Positions 62,859 to 64,000 of a DNA stretch of 64,000 bases are shown one piece after another. The DNA lies in contig CP179201.1 of the NCBI GenBank assembly GCA_051201605.1, positions 3,410,001-3,474,000 of the forward strand, given 5' to 3'. A model generated the notes under the pieces. It worked only from the letters and a program-made list of their open reading frames with translations, had not been told where the DNA came from and ran no database searches. The stretch is from CABZJG01 sp902512685. Lineage in GTDB: Bacteria; Pseudomonadota; Alphaproteobacteria; Rhodobacterales; Rhodobacteraceae. Made by a program: the position numbers and the translations under genes. Numbering within the stretch: the first letter of the stretch is position 1; each line of letters opens with the position of its first letter.

Positions 62859-63578
62859 CTAGCCATCACTTTCAGCAAATGAAACAAGTTTTGACTTCAG
62901 CGTTTTAAAGGCTTCGGATTTGACCTGCGATACCCGGCCCGGGGATAAATCAAGCACTTGGGCAATTTCATAAACATTGAGCTCTTCGACATAATAAAGC
63001 TGTAGCACCCGGCTTTGTTGGGTTGGCAGCGATTTCAGCGCCTCAACCAAATTGCCACGCATAGCCTTGCTGTCGATCAGCCTTTCAGGTTCAATTGTTG
63101 GCGCTGCGAAGACCATGGAAAACTCATCATAAACTTGGCTAAGACTTTCGGAGACATTGGCCTCAAACAGTTTTGTCCAGCTGAAATATTCTTCCATCGA
63201 AAGGTTGAGGCCCTTAGCGATTTCCTCATCCGTCGGGCTGCGCCCGAACTCTTTGGAAAGCTCGGCCTTTTTGGATTCGATCATTTGCTTGGCCTGAACC
63301 GTCGAGCGGTTCAAATTTCCCGAGCGCCGGATTAAGTCAAGGATCGATCCTTTGATCCGGATACTGGCATAGTTTTCAAACGAGGCGCCCTCAACCGAGG
63401 TATATTTCTGTGCCGCATCCACCAATCCTTCAAGACCGGATTGCAGCAAATCATCAAGCTCTACAAAACTGGCAACCTTGGAATGCATCCGAAACGCAAT
63501 TCTACGCACCAGACCTTCGTGCTTAAGCACGATGTTTCTGACATCTAGGTCTTTGTCCGTGTAACTTGGATTTTTCAA
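62859..63578 (-). CDS. fliA: Flagellar-type sigma factor FliA (sigma-28)
   Basis: A 239-residue sigma-70-family factor of the FliA/WhiG group. Region 2 includes VELDDLLQSGLEGLVDAAQKY and the -10-recognition SFENYASIRIKGSILDLIR; region 3 has LSKEFGRSPTDEEIAKGL; region 4 ends with LYYVEELNVYEIAQVLDLSPGRVSQVKS, a helix-turn-helix. It would direct late flagellar genes. The start is a TTG in a TTGA overlap with flhG, a normal flhG-fliA coupling. The downstream gap to uxaC has a 13-bp palindrome (TGCCG-TAT-CGGCA) at 62807-62819. Confidence 0.93.
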   Translation of the reverse strand: MKNPSYTDKDLDVRNIVLKHEGLVRRIAFRMHSKVASFVELDDLLQSGLEGLVDAAQKYTSVEGASFENYASIRIKGSILDLIRRSGNLNRSTVQAKQMIESKKAELSKEFGRSPTDEEIAKGLNLSMEEYFSWTKLFEANVSESLSQVYDEFSMVFAAPTIEPERLIDSKAMRGNLVEALKSLPTQQSRVLQLYYVEELNVYEIAQVLDLSPGRVSQVKSEAFKTLKSKLVSFAESDG

Positions 63579-64000
63579 TTAAGCGCGCCTTCGAACATTG
63601 CTTTGGGTATGTTATGGATTTTATCATCATATTTCAAATCCAGCAATTCATGAGCAATATTCTGCAACGTCATTGTTTCCAGGGTTTTGAATTTCGGATC
63701 ATTTTTAAAACTCGGAACAAATCCGATAAAGCGATAGCTCAAACCGCCAATACCGTTCAGCATATCATCCAGCCGGCCGTATGTTTCTGCGGCTTTATTG
63801 CCGCAAAACCCATGGTTAACCAAAATATTAAAACTGCGGCCGCCGGCATGCTTGAGACCATTTTTTATAAATTGATAGGCCTCGGAATACCGCGAAACCG
63901 TATCTTCTAGAACCACCACCAATTCGTCGGCTTTTCCGCCTTTGGCAATATCAAAACCCGTGCGCCCAAACCCTGCATCCAGCACGGCAAAATCGGCAGC
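63575..64000 (-). CDS. flhG: MinD-like ATPase FlhG (5' end cut by window)
   Basis: The frame is open to the right edge, so the N-terminal Walker A part is outside. The visible piece starts AADFAVLDAGFGRTGFDIAKG, which corresponds to the second conserved part of MinD/FlhG ATPases, followed by ADELVVVLEDTVSRYSEAYQFIK and NILVNHGF. FlhG controls flagellar number together with FlhF. It overlaps fliA and would be the upstream gene. MinD or ParA relatives are alternatives, but the fliA neighbour favours FlhG. Confidence 0.82.
   Translation of the reverse strand, partial: AADFAVLDAGFGRTGFDIAKGGKADELVVVLEDTVSRYSEAYQFIKNGLKHAGGRSFNILVNHGFCGNKAAETYGRLDDMLNGIGGLSYRFIGFVPSFKNDPKFKTLETMTLQNIAHELLDLKYDDKIHNIPKAMFEGALN

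Noticed and set aside
1..64000. tRNA, rRNA, CRISPR, prophage or insertion-sequence remnants
   Set aside because: I scanned intergenic gaps for TPsiC-like and tandem repeat-spacer patterns and the gene list for integrases or transposases and found none; a program such as tRNAscan-SE could still find a missed tRNA.

Overview
The window looks like chromosomal DNA of an alphaproteobacterium of the order Rhodobacterales, probably a marine roseobacter-type organism. Evidence seen here: a ctaC-ctaB-ctaG-ctaE cytochrome aa3 oxidase operon without ctaD, an argD-argF pair, mtnP with apt, a thrC / M16 peptidase / RimJ-type acetyltransferase string, fhs with folD, an HvrA-type H-NS protein, and flhG-fliA at the right edge. 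A genus cannot be fixed by eye; an RCA/Planktomarina-like relative is a guess. By eye the first 18 kb is more A/T-rich than most of the rest. I saw no tRNA, rRNA, CRISPR array, prophage, transposase or insertion sequence.

Layout. 1-5.4 kb: a partial rhomboid protease and a GFA protein, then on the minus strand SuhB, a DUF2177 membrane protein, a small copper-related operon (DUF2946-like protein, PCu(A)C chaperone, LMW phosphatase), rpmB with its own terminator, and meaB. 5.5-13.7 kb: a DUF3108 protein, HrpB helicase, TruA, the YcjX/GNAT/YcjF cluster and a flavin reductase. 13.8-18.1 kb: argD-argF, a DCC protein, apt and mtnP. 18.3-21.5 kb: a SulP transporter and a Bcr/CflA efflux pump. 21.5-30.4 kb: one long minus-strand block for respiration and amino-acid metabolism: ctaC-ctaB-(53-aa membrane protein)-ctaG-ctaE, a strong terminator, then surf1-thrC-M16-rimJ-FAD oxidase. 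30.6-41.9 kb: tldD, dprA, topA, a CoA transferase pair, an orphan degenerate secretin-like protein, and a ligase-associated helicase with PdeM. 41.9-53.7 kb: folD, fhs, a PPOX-family protein, plsC, ftsX, ftsE, a zinc-ribbon protein, lysA, an aminotransferase, a 34-aa LptM-like lipoprotein, argH and tlpA. 53.7-55.5 kb: an LpxR-like gene whose signal peptide is out of frame by one base, an A/T-rich gap and an H-NS gene. 55.6-62.7 kb: an acid-sugar catabolic island. 62.9-64 kb: fliA and partial flhG.

How the genes fit together. The cta block makes subunits II and III of aa3 oxidase, heme O and the copper-insertion factor; SURF1 sits just beyond. PCu(A)C and TlpA elsewhere in the window are also of the kind that prepare the CuA centre. 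FolD and Fhs interconvert one-carbon folate units. ArgD, ArgF, ArgH, LysA and ThrC are amino-acid biosynthesis enzymes. MtnP and Apt recycle methylthioadenosine to adenine and AMP. UxaC, the fructuronate-reductase-like protein and KdgK fit a hexuronate route to KDPG; an enolase-superfamily acid-sugar dehydratase/racemase candidate and two C4-acid-type dehydrogenases (LtnD-like, DenD-like) lie beside them.

Most worth a second look: a 40-nt element made of three 11-nt tandem units that occurs twice, 40 kb apart, each time inside flanking inverted arms next to a gene end; the one-base frameshift in the LpxR-like signal peptide; the orphan secretin-like protein; two small overlapping genes that automatic calling easily misses; and the unusual acid-sugar gene set.
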